A stretch of 64,000 bases of DNA from Vitellaria paradoxa (Eukaryota; Streptophyta; Magnoliopsida; Ericales; Sapotaceae). The DNA lies in contig CM034243.1 of NCBI GenBank assembly GCA_019916065.1, positions 31,832,147 through 31,896,146 of the forward strand, read 5' to 3'. Positions 22,500 to 33,900 of this stretch are shown in pieces; position 1 is the first letter of the stretch; each line of letters starts with the position of its first letter. The notes under the pieces are model-generated. The model was not told the DNA's origin and ran no database searches. It worked only from the letters and a program-made list of their open reading frames with translations. Both the position numbers and the translations under genes were made by a program.

Positions 22500-24390
22500 A
22501 TTAAGAAAAAGAGGAAAGATTTGTTAATCAGTATCTTTTCTTTATTTGCATTAATCATTGATTTTAATCAATATGTTTATTACTGGCCTTTTTTTCTTTT
22601 CTTTTGTGGATTGTTTCTATTGTAGGAAATGCAAAACAATAGCTTGATTATTCATAATGTTGTGCTTCTTAGATCTTGGTGGATCTAAAAGTGGTTTATT
22701 CCTTGTACTGACTGAAATGTTAAACACCTTCAAACACTTTCATGGCACGAATGTTTTAATTGTTCCACCGTATCTTTAGTTATTTGTGTCCATAAAATCT
22801 GAATGACTATAGATTTGCTAGACTGACACTTTTGAGGATATATAATTAAGTTACCCGGCCCCCAAAACAGCATAAGCTTTTAGCTTAGCTTTTTACTGTT
22901 AGACAAAATGATAATTTTGCCCATTTTGAGAGCCAAATCAAAGTACAGTCCAATCTTCAATTGGATTATTAATTTATATAGATGCGTTCCACTCCATTAG
23001 GAGATTAACGTGGTATATTCATTTACTCAAAATGTGTAAGTGATGAATGAGAAAATTGGCTCCAAAGTGACCTACTTGGATAGGTGTTCTTATATCATTG
23101 TATGATGGAATTTATTAAAACGACGTAGTTTTAATAAGTGGTTAACTTTATTAAAACGACGTAGTTTTAATAAATAATTTTAATGTTCAAAACTATGTCG
23201 TTTTGAATAGGGTTCCTCTTCACTAGATATGTCTATTCATGAATGGAAGTGACTGTTCCATTGGTGTCTCTTCTAACAGGCACTTTATCTCTATAAAATC
23301 ATACCTTTTTCATCAGATTTTTTTTCTCTTCTTCGATTTTTTTTTCATTCAAGTGTAATTCTCTTTCACATTATTGCATTAGAAAGTTTAAGAGTACAAA
23401 AACATTGTTTTGGTTCGTTGTGCAAAATACATTGTTGTGCTACTTGTATTTTGCGTTTGATCATTGTATCCTGGGAGACAGACGTCCAAGAAATCCAATA
23501 GCACCAGTGTGGAGGGCAAAATTTGTCTTAAGGACATAGTATTTAATATTAGCCTTGATCAACAAATTATATCCATTCTGTCCAGGTTTTTTTAAATTTA
23601 TTATTTTCTGTTTTTTCTTTATTTGTGATACAATAAATATGGCTCATGATTAACATTTTTGGGTAGAAATTGCAAGCACCAGTCTGCTGTTTTAATCAAT
23701 TTCTTGACATTACCCACTTTTTCTTGTCCACTGATTTATCAACTGCTTGGAACCTTCCAAGAACTCTATCCCGTAGAACGTTGTGGTTATCTTGTGATAT
23801 GTGGCACAATGCTTGCCCAGCCTTTGCCTGCCTTTCCGTGACTCGACATATTTGATTGCTAAATGGAATGTCATTTTATAGTTCCAGAATACTGGATTTT
23901 TGAACGGAAAAGTGCTAATATGCTTGTATTTTGGTAGTTTATTAGCCTTTTAACTTGGCTGGAAAGCTTGATGTCAGTTCTCATCCATTTTGGCAAATTA
24001 GTTCCTTGCAGTTGGAAAGTTCCTAGAACTTGTTGGTAAACCGAAATATTTGAAAGCTTTCGATCAGTTGAAGTAAAAGGCACAATACATTTCTCGTGTT
24101 CCATGTACAAATTGCCTTCAACTCATTTTGTTTACTTCGTGCATTGTATTGGAACATTATAGGACTGGATGAACAATCTGTCGTGATAGTCTTCTCCTTT
24201 GTAAACGTTGAAGATGAACTTTTGAAAATTTTAAAGAATGAAGTGTTCTCAGCTGGAAGGGTTGCAACCATATCATCTTTAGTTTCATAATTTGCCTATT
24301 TATGTTTATGCTCGAATATCTAAAAATTTAATGACCATGATAATAATTAATAAGAATAATTGTTTTTGAGGTAATTACTTTTTTTTAACG
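22500..24390. other. Intergenic region, possible LTR-like fragment
   Basis: I see no gene. Homology to the other DUF674 locus ends near 22505. Around 23118-23205 a 25-bp word (TATTAAAACGACGTAGTTTT plus extension) occurs twice directly and AAAACTATGTCGTTTT once inverted. From about 23190 a promoter-like stretch (CTCTATAAAATC near 23288, then CCTGGGAGACAGACGTCC near 23470) is reminiscent of an LTR, but I find no partner LTR. The rest, including a 64-codon frame at 24096, is unassigned. Confidence 0.35.
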
Positions 24391-24394
24391 TATG

Positions 24395-25405
24395 TACTTA
24401 AGATAAAAATCACTTACATCCTTTGAACTTTAAAAACTTATCTTTGTACCCCTTATTTTGGACTAAAGTAAAAACGTTAAAAAATTCGTCAAAGATAACA
24501 ATTTCAATAACTCGTAACTTTAAAAATATCATTTGTATTCTTGTATTTCATATTATTTACACTTATATCCCCTGATTCTATTTGATTTTCAATGAGTATT
24601 TCTATTTTTTCACTTGAAAATTTAACATTATTCATGACTTTACTTTTGTCCAAAGTGTAAAGGATTAAAATCATTTACACCCCTTGAATTTAAAAAATTT
24701 ACTTTTATACCCTTTTACTTGAGACTAAGCGAACATTTGGTACGAGGTAAAAATTTTAGGATTAAAAGATTATAGGGGTAATAATTGTTACCCTAGTAAT
24801 AGTTAATAGTTAAGAGGGTAACAAGTTCATGATACTTATGTTTAAATTGAGAGAGTAATATTACCGGTTAATAATTATATTATGTTTGGAATGTTGAGAG
24901 AGAATATTATTTGAGAAAAAAGGGTAAATAAATGTTTTACGGAATAATTAGTAAGGGCATAATTTTCTCCTTATTCCCAATTACCCACCTCTCCCACTAG
25001 TAATAATTTATCCTCATAAGGGGATCATTCTTACTCCCAGTGTAACTTTTACCCCTCTCCTAAACGAATGTAATGGAGGCTAAAAGTTACCCCAATAAAA
25101 TTTATCTTCCGTTACTCTCAAAACAAACATACCTTAAAGTGAAATTATAAATGGTATTAAGTTTTTAAGTGAGAAAACAAAAATACCCACTAAAAATTGA
25201 ACAAAATCAAGGGGTATAAGTATAGATAATGTAAACTACAGTGGGTATTAGTGCATTTTTTAAATTTATTAGAGTTAGAATCATTATATTTGATAGATTT
25301 TTTAACTGTTCCATTTTAGTATGAAGTGCAAGAAGTACAGTAGATTTTTTTAAGTTCGGGATATAAGTGATTTTCTTCTTAAATACAGATGGTGTAAAGA
25401 CAATT
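24395..25405. mobile_element. Foldback element with long inverted arms and a nested MITE
   Basis: The left arm (about 24400-24670) starts CTTAAGATAAAAATCACTTA and passes ACACTTATATCCCCTGATT. It is mirrored by the right arm (about 25140-25395), which read inverted gives TTTAAGAAGAAAATCACTTA and ATACTTATACCCCTTGATT. The arms are alignable over roughly 260 bp but diverged. The centre (about 24730-25135) looks like a second small element starting GCGAACATTTGG and ending AAACAAACATACC. There is no coding capacity. Confidence 0.6.
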
Positions 25406-25599
25406 AACACTGCTTAATTTATTTCAACCTTGAATTGAATTTTGAGTTAACAATGGCCATGGCAACTGATTAATATATTTCAAGGTAAAATCAAATTTTG
25501 AGTAACATATTCGTGTCCTATTTGTGCTTTCTCGTAGCAGTTTCTTATTTGGGTTGTGTTTTTGTGTGCGTATAGTATTGCCACCCTTCTTATCCTAAA

Positions 25600-26060
25600 A
25601 GGAGCCAACAATGACTGTAGGGATGACAATTTATTTTGATAACCCAATCAAGCACTCCACCTTGACCTAAGGGCACGGGTTTAGGATTTAAATATAAAAT
25701 CCTGTATGGGTATTGATTAAAATTATTAAATAATAAAAATCCAGTGTGGGTATATATGTAATGGGTTTAGATTTTGATCATTTCAACTTGAACTCATCTT
25801 GATTATACCTTAAATATTATTTTTATATTATTATAATAAATAAATAGAATCTATTAGTAAAAAATAATAAAGAAATAGTGGATGTTTTATATTTATATAA
25901 TTTGTATTATTTTGTTTTATATTATGTGTATAATTTTTATTTGTTTTTATTTTTTTAGGTATTAGTGGGTTCAATCCACTAAACTTCATTAATTAAGTGG
26001 GAGGGGGGAGGAGTATACTCCCCAACGGATAGTTGAGTTTAAACTTTAATCAGTCTGGGG
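25600..26060. other. Unassigned repeat-like sequence upstream of the heat shock gene
   Basis: Contains AAGGGCACGGGTTTAGG, repeated AAAATCC-GT-TGGGTAT words and a GGAGGGGGGAGG tract. It resembles the low-complexity non-autonomous repeats at 50470-51240 and 53950-54310, but I cannot classify it. No gene is seen. Confidence 0.3.
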
Positions 26061-26374
26061 GGAAAAAAAAATTTTATTAGAGTCGAGGTAGGATTGAACT
26101 AATTCCACTCCACAGCTAATTCCTAGATGAATGTATTTAGTTTTTTGCACAGGAATGGTTAAAAGGATTTGGATCCAATGTTGGATATCTACAGCCAATT
26201 TGCAAGGTTGGTTAACTTGTTCACAAGCACTGGGGCCCCATAATGAAACAACCCATGACTGTTTACAATCAAACCCTGTTGGAAATGATAAAAAGAGATG
26301 ATGGTGTCTGATGGTGGTAGAAGGCTGGAGAAATATGCAGTGGAAGATGCATAGCATTTGGTGAAGGGATGGAC

Positions 26375-26500
26375 CAATGGGTGAAGGAAGGACCAAGAAA
26401 GTCCTAGAATCCTTTTCCTATTGTATCCATGTGTTTTACAGTTGTACGATCCCTTTTTTTAGCTACAAACCAGAACTATCTTCTCCTATCTATATAAATA
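26375..26500 (+). promoter_or_regulatory. Heat-shock promoter: CCAAT box, heat shock element, TATA box
   Basis: CCAAT lies at about 26374. AGAAA-GTCCT-AGAAT-CCTTT (26396-26415) fits four alternating 5-bp heat shock element modules, with TCC in place of TTC in the second. CTATATAAATAG (26489-26500) is a good TATA box about 110 bp upstream of the ATG. This arrangement is typical of class I small heat shock genes. Confidence 0.65.
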
Positions 26501-26609
26501 GGTGCCCATCCCACTCTTTATCTTCATCATCAAATTATCCAACTGTAAGATCTTCTGCACAAAACACTTGAAAGCTCTCTCTGAATCACACTTCATATTC
26601 TTTCAAACC

Positions 26610-27076
26610 ATGTCTCTCATTCCATGCTTTTTGGCAACCGAAGAACCAATGTCTTCGATCCCTTCCCTTTGGACATTTGGAACCCTTTCTTCGCCACTGC
26701 AGTCTCCGACTAGCCTGCTTCGGCTCGCGAAACCTCTCAATTTGCCAATGCCTTGATTGATTGGAAGGAGACACCAGAAGCTCACATCTTCAAAGCTGAT
26801 CTCCCGGGGCTGAAGAAAGACGAGGTGAAAGTGGAGGTGGAAGAGGGAAGAATTCTGCAGATAAGTGGGGAGAGGAGCAAAGAGCAGGAGGAGAAGAACG
26901 ACAAGTGGCATCGCGTTGAGCGGAGCAGCGGCAAGTTCCTCTGGCCGTTCCGGCTGCCGGGGAATGCGAAAATGGATAGGGTGAAGGCTAGCATGAATAA
27001 TAGGATGCTCACTGTGACTGTGCCCAAGGAGGAAGTGAAGAAGCTGGAGGTCAAGTCCGTTGGGATCTCTGGCTGA
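26610..27076 (+). pseudogene. Class I cytosolic small heat shock protein (HSP20) pseudogene
   Basis: The family makes ATP-independent chaperones that hold unfolding proteins in the cytosol. ATG at 26610 opens MSLIPCF as in class I proteins, but the T-run at 26628-26632 is one base short, shifting the frame. The original frame (NVFDPFPLDIWNPFFATAV) continues from there and then meets an in-frame TAG at 26711. From 26753 to the stop at 27074 the alpha-crystallin domain is open: [48 protein letters not shown] and LTVTVPKEE. Two signature sites are altered: FRRFRLP, usual in the family, reads FLWPFRLP, and ENGVLTV reads NNRMLTV. There is no intron, as normal for the family. With two disruptions plus signature changes, I judge it a pseudogene; a TTG-started fragment is unlikely to be made. 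Confidence 0.85.
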
Positions 27077-27133
27077 GACCACAAGAAAGACGCCTCTTCT
27101 TTTGATTCTTGCTTTGTTTTCATCTTCTTAGTT

Positions 27134-27148
27134 GCCAATAAATAAAAG
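27134..27148 (+). terminator. AATAAA polyadenylation signal of the heat shock gene
   Basis: CCAATAAATAAAAGG lies about 65 bp after the stop codon, a suitable place for a plant polyadenylation signal. Confidence 0.5.
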
Positions 27149-27427
27149 GGAAAAGAATAAATGGATTTGCTTCGTTGAAGGGTTTCTGTGTGAGCATACT
27201 TGCGGGAAAAGTAGAAGGAAAATTTTGTAAACTTTGTTTTGAATGAATTGAAGTTCTTCAATTTTCAGGTTCACAAGTTAGAGATTTGCTCAAGTTCCTT
27301 ACCTTTGATGCAAATGAATGTCTTTTGATGTCTAGATATTGCTGTCACCTCTCTTCCTGATTTTTGGTTATCTGCTTTCTAGTCAAAAATAAGAACAAAA
27401 CAAATTCCTATGTCCACTTCTAAACTT

Positions 27428-27711
27428 AGAAAGTTAACCAATTGCCCCTTAGTTGAGTTGATTCGAATGGCGGGCTGAAGAGTCTGGGACCAATAGGTCC
27501 CAAATTCGACTCCTCTTCGGGACAGTCTTTCCTCTAGTTGTGGAGGGTCATCTAACAGCATTCTCAGCTGAGCCGGTCAGCTAGGACTTACCTAGGCTGG
27601 TTTACCTCCTCGTGGTTCTTTGCCAGCTAGGGTCACGGGACGGATGTTACCCAGTGCACATCTATGAATAGCGGCTGCGGATTTCTTCCCGACCCCAGAA
27701 GTTAACTAATT
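27428..27711 (+). mobile_element. tRNA-derived SINE with near-perfect TSD
   Basis: The body runs about 27444-27696 and is flanked by AGAAAGTTAACCAATT on the left and AGAAGTTAACTAATT on the right, differing by one indel and one base. Pol III promoter-like boxes sit in its 5' part: an A-box-like TTAGTTGAGTTGATTCGAATGG and B-box-like GTCCCAAATTCGACTCC (given in part). The body is clearly GC-richer than its surroundings and has no open frame. The 3' end (CCCGACCCC) lacks a long poly(A), so the family is uncertain. Confidence 0.65.
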
Positions 27712-28171
27712 TCATTTTTCTTTTGATTTTTCATGCTAACTAGATTATTGCATCACAAAGCAACCCGTGAAGCTTGTCTGAATGCCAAACATGATGTGTG
27801 GGAAAGTAGTGGACAGAGTGCAAAATTTTCGCATTTTATCGTAAGTTGGATTCTTGCAATTAATGTGATAAATTGTAGGATTGAGGACTTTGTAAGCCCT
27901 TATGCATTTGAATTGGTAATTTGTTCCAACGGAACTTCTGTTTTTCTATTATATATATATATATATATACGTATATATATGTTTTCTATAGTATTCATAC
28001 AACTTAAAATTTTATAACAAAAATATATGTATGTAGTCCAAAACGTTAGCTTTTTACCTGGATTTGAACCTTCTCGCAAATGTGAATATTTTGATCTAAA
28101 GCTCCCATGTGCCTCTGACTGGGGAGGCGCATCCTTTCACGTTGGCAAGCCATTTAGCATTTAACTATATA

Positions 28172-28398
28172 TTATTCAATAATAACGATCGATGAAATGA
28201 GTCTGTCAAAGCAGTTTTCGTCCTCCGTGCATTAAATTTACGTTAAGGGTTGATATACTTAACTCCCTTCAATATTTTAATAATTAGACTTACTATTTAT
28301 CAATATTTTAAAAATATATTTAACTTTTTTTTTTGAAAAGTTGTTAATCTGGCTTCCTTCTATTACTATATCTCTCAATTCCATTAAACCTTTGATGT
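28172..28398. repeat. Duplicated non-coding block Y, copy 2 (left part)
   Basis: Matches 19900-20130. It is interrupted at 28399 by the MULE insertion and resumes at about 30047-30140 (matching 21155-21260). Confidence 0.75.
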
Positions 28399-28795
28399 AA
28401 AAAATAAAGGGTAAATTACACCTAGACCCCCTAAACATTAGAGTAATTACACCTAGACCCCCTCAACATTTGAAATTAGCAAATAACCCCTTATTTTGAA
28501 ATGTTGCTTACAAACGACCCCCTTCGTTAGGAAACCATCAGTTTTTCCGTTAAAATGCTAACGTTAGCAAAAAGAAAATTTAATATACCAATTTTACCCT
28601 TTTAAGGCTAAAGACTAAAATAACCCTCCATTGTTTGAATTGTTTGGATGCTTGGACGAAGGCTTCTCTCTCTACTGTAAAATATATATACACATTATAT
28701 ATATATATATATATATACGCCACTCGCGACCTCTCCATCGCCGACGGTGACCTACATGCGGAACCCACTTCTACCCGAATCGAGCACTGGAAGAG

Positions 28796-29005
28796 CTAAG
28801 AACTTTCAGGGGCTTTGGAAGAGCCAAGATCTTGCACACATAGGTGAAACCATCTCGCTTCTTCACTGTCTTCAGCGCACTCGCTCTCCGTCGGCTTCGT
28901 ACTAATCGGCTTCAACAGAGAACGCGCAGCGATTCCAGCAATTACCCATTTCTTGCCTTCTGATTCTACGCCTCCCTCCGCTTGATGCTTTTTTGAAAAA
29001 CCCAT
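28796..29005 (-). pseudogene. Captured fragment resembling a SIAMESE-RELATED (SMR) cell-cycle inhibitor N-terminus
   Basis: The minus strand from ATG 29005 reads [20 protein letters not shown] and [18 protein letters not shown]. This resembles, from memory, the N-terminus of plant SMR proteins of the SMR6 type, small inhibitors of cyclin-dependent kinases. After residue about 48 the frame gives unrelated-looking sequence and stops at residue 69, without the family's later TTP and cyclin-binding motifs. It lies wholly inside the MULE TIRs. The protein assignment is by recall and needs a database check; the fact of an open, coding-like, GC-rich insert in a MULE is direct observation. Confidence 0.5.
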
Positions 29006-29139
29006 GTCGAATCAAATCCAAATCTAGTCGCCAAAGAAACCCAAGAGCAACAGAGCAGAGAGGGGGGTAAGAAAGAATGGTTTGATTTGAAAAGATCAGA
29101 AGTAATCTATAAGACTATAGGGTATGGCCGGAATTCGCT

Positions 29140-29290
29140 GAGCTTCCATTGTTTGGTTCCGCAACGATCTCCGAGTTCAGGACACTCATGATTGAATCGG
29201 TTTCGACAAAGGCGATCGGCGCAGATACAACATGCATATTGCCTTGGAACATGCCCAAAAAATTGAACTGCCAAGTCCTCTGGAAATGCA
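29140..29290 (-). pseudogene. Second gene-like fragment inside the MULE
   Basis: On the minus strand, about 29290-29140 reads open as NFLGMFQGNMHVVSAPIAFV followed by ETDSIMSVLNSEIVAEPNNG. The composition looks coding, but I do not recognise it. The plus strand is also open from 29149. It may be a second captured exon or part of the same donor gene. Confidence 0.3.
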
Positions 29291-29300
29291 TATATATGTG

Positions 29301-29304
<4 letters not shown>

Positions 29305-29339
<35 letters not shown>
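29305..29339. repeat. (TA)n microsatellite
   Basis: An uninterrupted TA run inside the MULE. Similar runs occur at about 27948, 28692, 30939, 41062, 41530, 44263, 47799, 49604 and 50091. Confidence 0.9.
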
Positions 29340-29347
<8 letters not shown>

Positions 29348-30139
29348 ATAATTAGGACAACACAATATAAAATAATTGAATTTAATAAAATATTTGTAAA
29401 ATTTATTTGATTAATTAATTTAATAAAATATATTTAAATTAATTAATTTAATGTGATAAATATTTATTTTTAATAATAATTAGTTTTAATAAAATGTATT
29501 ATTGTAACTTAATTTAATAATAAATTATTATTAAAATTAATATAATTTAATAAAATATTTTAATAAAGTAAACCATTTTAGTTATAATTATTATTTTAAT
29601 ATTAGTTTTAATTTTAATAAAATAAATATTTTAATACATAGTTATTATTAATTTTTTATTAAACAATAAATATTCTAATATGTAATTATTATTAATTTTA
29701 ATTTTACTCTGTAATTATTGTTAACTATCGTTTTAAATTTAATAAATTAAATTATTATAATTTTAATAAAATAAAAATGTGAGGAGAGAGAGTAGAGAGA
29801 GTGTAAGAATAAGGAAACTATGTCAGAGAAAGAGAGACAGAACTGTGTGTTAAGAAAATATGTTAAGGGTATAATTGTCTTTTTACTAAAATTTTAACGG
29901 TGTCAATAAGAAAATTAACGGAGTGGGGTCCAGGGTTAATAACATTTCAAAATAAGGGGTTATTTGCTAATTTCAAATGTTGAGGAGGTCTAGGTGTAAT
30001 TACCCTAATATTTAGGGGGTCTAGGTGTAATTTACCAAAAAATAAATATACCCCTGATTTAGAATCTTCAAGTCATACACAAGTTAAGAGTGAAATTGGG
30101 CGGAGTTTCGAGTTGAGAAGATGAAACTTTCATATTATG

Positions 30140-30935
30140 AGAACTATAATCACACCATCTCCACAGTTATAACCATCATCATAACCCACTCCTCCTTCGC
30201 GTCAAAATTTTTAGATGTTATGTCCCTAATCTTGTAATTTAGAACAGATGACACAAGAGCATGAAAAATTATTTTTTTTAATCAAGACATAAAACCTAAT
30301 ACAACGTTATGTTACATCAATTAATCAATCAAAACATCTATATATGTCTCTAATTTTCACGTACAATAATATTAAATAATGATAAATAAACAAAAGTTTG
30401 CATGCTAGCAACCAATCCATGAGTCTACATAGCTGCAATAATAATCATCATATTTATTACAAGGTGCATTTATGATAAAGAATGGTGAGCACCACTGCCA
30501 ATAGGCAGGACTCGCATGAGTGTATTAGTATACATACCCAAGTGCACCGTATCATTCACAACAATTTTAACAAAATAAATTACTCGAAATGCAAGCACGA
30601 TGGATAATATAAATTTTTAATCTCTATCTACTCTAAATTTTATTTTAAAATGGATGGTACTTAGTAAAGCAGATAAGATCATCAAATGTATCGATTCTCA
30701 CCCACCACAAATATATATATATATCAATATAACAATCACAATGAATTGTGTTATGTCTCAACTTGTGTTATCTCAATATAACATAATAGAACTAGAGTTC
30801 TATTCTTGAATCTGAAAATACCATTGATTGAATAAATTTAACCGTCATAAGTACTCATCGAGTTTATTAATTCATTATATTGACTTACTTTCCAATTATT
30901 TCCTTTCGTGTTTGAAATTGCTGCGTACAAAGCCC

Positions 30936-30970
<35 letters not shown>

Positions 30971-33900
30971 CAAAATCAAAACTAGAGTTTTGCAATAGCA
31001 AAACCAAACCCTCTTTCTTTTGTTTTTGTCATTGCTGCGACTAATTTTGGCATGAACCTAACCATTTCTATCGCTGACTTGCCCTTTGACACATTCTCCA
31101 ACCAAATCCGTTGTGGTTTTGATTCTCTTAAGATTGTCGAGATGTCTTCTATATCCGCTGCTATCTTGATCAAAAAGGCACTTTGGTTTATTCATATTTT
31201 ATTTTTTTGAATTTTGACCATTTACACTTCTTATAAATATGGGTGTGTTTGGAGTTATATAAAAATGTATAAAATAAAATAAAATTATAAAAGTAAATAT
31301 CTCGTAATTCGTGCAATGAGTGAATAATTTAAATTTTATTATCTCGTAATTCGTGTTTGTAGAGATTTTTAATATTTTATTTTATTTTATTTAACACCAA
31401 ACGGAGCTTATATATCTCACGTGCTGTTAAAATAAATAGTTGCTTCTACTCTTTCACTTTAAGAGAGAGATAGAGAGAGAGTAAAAGGATATTTATTTTG
31501 TGAGTTCTAAGGGAAGAGGGGGGGCCTTGAAGAGGCAAGGTAACGCAGAGTCGCAAAATATAAATGAAAATAATATTTAATTATCAATTAGTTTTTCAGA
31601 TTTTAGACCATTACAAATTAAAAGAAGACGTTTTTAAGCATATAAAATCTACCAACCAACTATTAAAAATAAAATAAAATAAATTAATTATTAAATACAC
31701 TATTTTTAAAGTTTATATTAATATTATTTTAATATAAATTTATAAAACTCTATTGGATGAACAGCGAGAAAATAATTAATTATCTTAATTTTTTTAAACA
31801 ATAATAAGAAATTAAAAGGGAAAAGGCATTGCGTCTATATAAAAAAGATATTATGTAATTATAAACAGCCAAAAATTAAATAAAAGAAAATTTAAATGAT
31901 ACTTAACAATAATTTATTAAGCGTACATAAAATAAGCATGTAAATATTTTAGAGTACATCAAATAAGTAATTATATTATTTTTTATTTTTTATTTTCTAT
32001 TAAATAAAAATAGAATAACAATAAAAAATTCTTAAACTGATTTATAAAATTTAAAGATAATGGGCAAAAATGAAAGAAAAATAAAAATTTTAAAAGTGTA
32101 ATTTGCTAGATTCCTAGAGAAAGGGCAAAAGTAAAGAAAATATGGTAGTTCTAAAGATACTTTAGAACTAAAAATTAAAATTAAATATATGTCTAACTAA
32201 AAGATAAAAATAAAATTTTCTTCTATATAATTTTCTCTTTATGCGAGAAAATATTTTATAATGGTAGCCCATTGCATCATAGTTTACTTAGGCAACATTA
32301 GCAAAAGATTAGCTTTTAATAACTCAATTATTTTGGCTTTTTTTATGAATTGATCAGTATGATTCTTTTATATTTTGAATTTTCTTTTAAGTCATGAAGG
32401 ATAAAAATGTTGAATTGATAAAAAAAAAAAAAAAAAAAAAAACTAACTACTAAGAGCTCATTTGGTTACGTGGACATTTTTCTATTTATATTTAGGTATT
32501 TATATTTTTTAATTTTTATTTTTTTATTGTTATTTTTTATGAAATTGAAACTGAAATTTTATTTGAAAATGTAATTTTTTTTACAGTAATTAATTTTTAT
32601 TTTAGTAGAATATTTAATTTTATTAATTTCTAAAAGATTAATTGAATTTAAGAAAATATATTTATTAATCAATTAAATTAGGGAAATTATTATAATCAAA
32701 TAAAATTATTTTTTAAAAAATAATTTAATTAAATAAAATATAATGTAATTAAATTATAAAATAATTTAATTATATCATATAATAAAAATAATTTAATAAA
32801 ATATATTTTGTATTAATTTAATTAGTTAAATTAAACTAATAATTAATTTAGTTAATTATTAATTTAATTGTGTTATTTATTAAAATTTTTAATAAAATAT
32901 ATTGATTTAATTAATTAAATGAATTACTAAAAATAATTTAAATTAAATAAATTGTATTATTTATTAAAAATAATTTTATTTTAATAAAATAGTTGAATAA
33001 AATAATTTATTTTAATTTGGTGTAACAAAAATAGTGTTAAAATTAATAAAATATTTATAACAAAATAAAAAATAGAATGAAATTAATTTTTTAGTTTTTG
33101 GTTAAACTTTTATTTTTTGTGCAAAAAAGTTTTTGTTTAGTTTTTGTTTTTTCGAGAAAATAAAAATAAATTTAAATAACACATTTTTGTTATTAAATTT
33201 AAAAAATTTGCAAACATAACATAGAAATATTAAAGATAAACATTATTGAACGGGAATAAAAAGTTAACTTTTTTTTCCTTTTTTCAATCACAAAAAAATT
33301 ATTTTTTAAATGATCGTTTGGTAATGTTATTATTTTTATATTTACGTTTATATATTTATATTTTCTGTTATCATTTTTTTTTCTGAATTGAAAACTAAAA
33401 CTGCGTTTGAAAATATAATTTTATTTATAATTGTTAATTTTTTATTTTTATAGAATATTTAATTTTATTAATTTTTAAAAAGTTAATTGAATTTAATAAA
33501 TATAGTTTATATTAATTTAATTTTATTATATTATTTATTAAAAATAATTGAATAAAATATAAATATTATATCATTTAATCTGGTAAATATAAAATATATT
33601 AATTATAGTTTAATTATATTATTTGCTAAAAATAATTGAAGAAAATATATTTCAAAATAATTTAAATAATTTAATTACGATATTTATTAAAAATAATTTA
33701 ATAAAATATGCTTCATATTAAGTAAATTAATTAAACTAAATTAATCATTAGATTAAATTAAATAATATATATAATATTTATTAAAATAATTTAATAAAAT
33801 ATATTTATATTAATTAAATTATTATTAAATTAAATATAATTTATTTTTTTATTTATTGAAAATAATTTTACAATATATATTTCTTATTAATTAAAATAAC

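Larger units (their letters stand above)
28409..30036. mobile_element. Non-autonomous Mutator-like element (Pack-MULE type)
   Basis: The left end GGGTAAATTACACCTAGACC and about 100 following bases are mirrored at the right end (29935-30036, ending GGTCTAGGTGTAATTTACC). AAAAAATAAA occurs at 28399-28408 and 30037-30046, a 10-bp target-site duplication that fits Mutator-like elements. There is no transposase. Between the TIRs lies a GC-rich, gene-like segment (28720-29290) flanked by (TA)n and AT-rich DNA. That layout is what is called a Pack-MULE: a MULE that has picked up host gene pieces. Confidence 0.8.

Noticed and set aside
26603..27261. Two long minus-strand frames over the heat shock pseudogene
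   Set aside because: They are antisense shadows of the alpha-crystallin coding sequence.
27733..28017. 94-codon frame after the SINE
   Set aside because: It runs into a (TA)n microsatellite (YIYIYIRIY), has no domain and no conservation that I can see.
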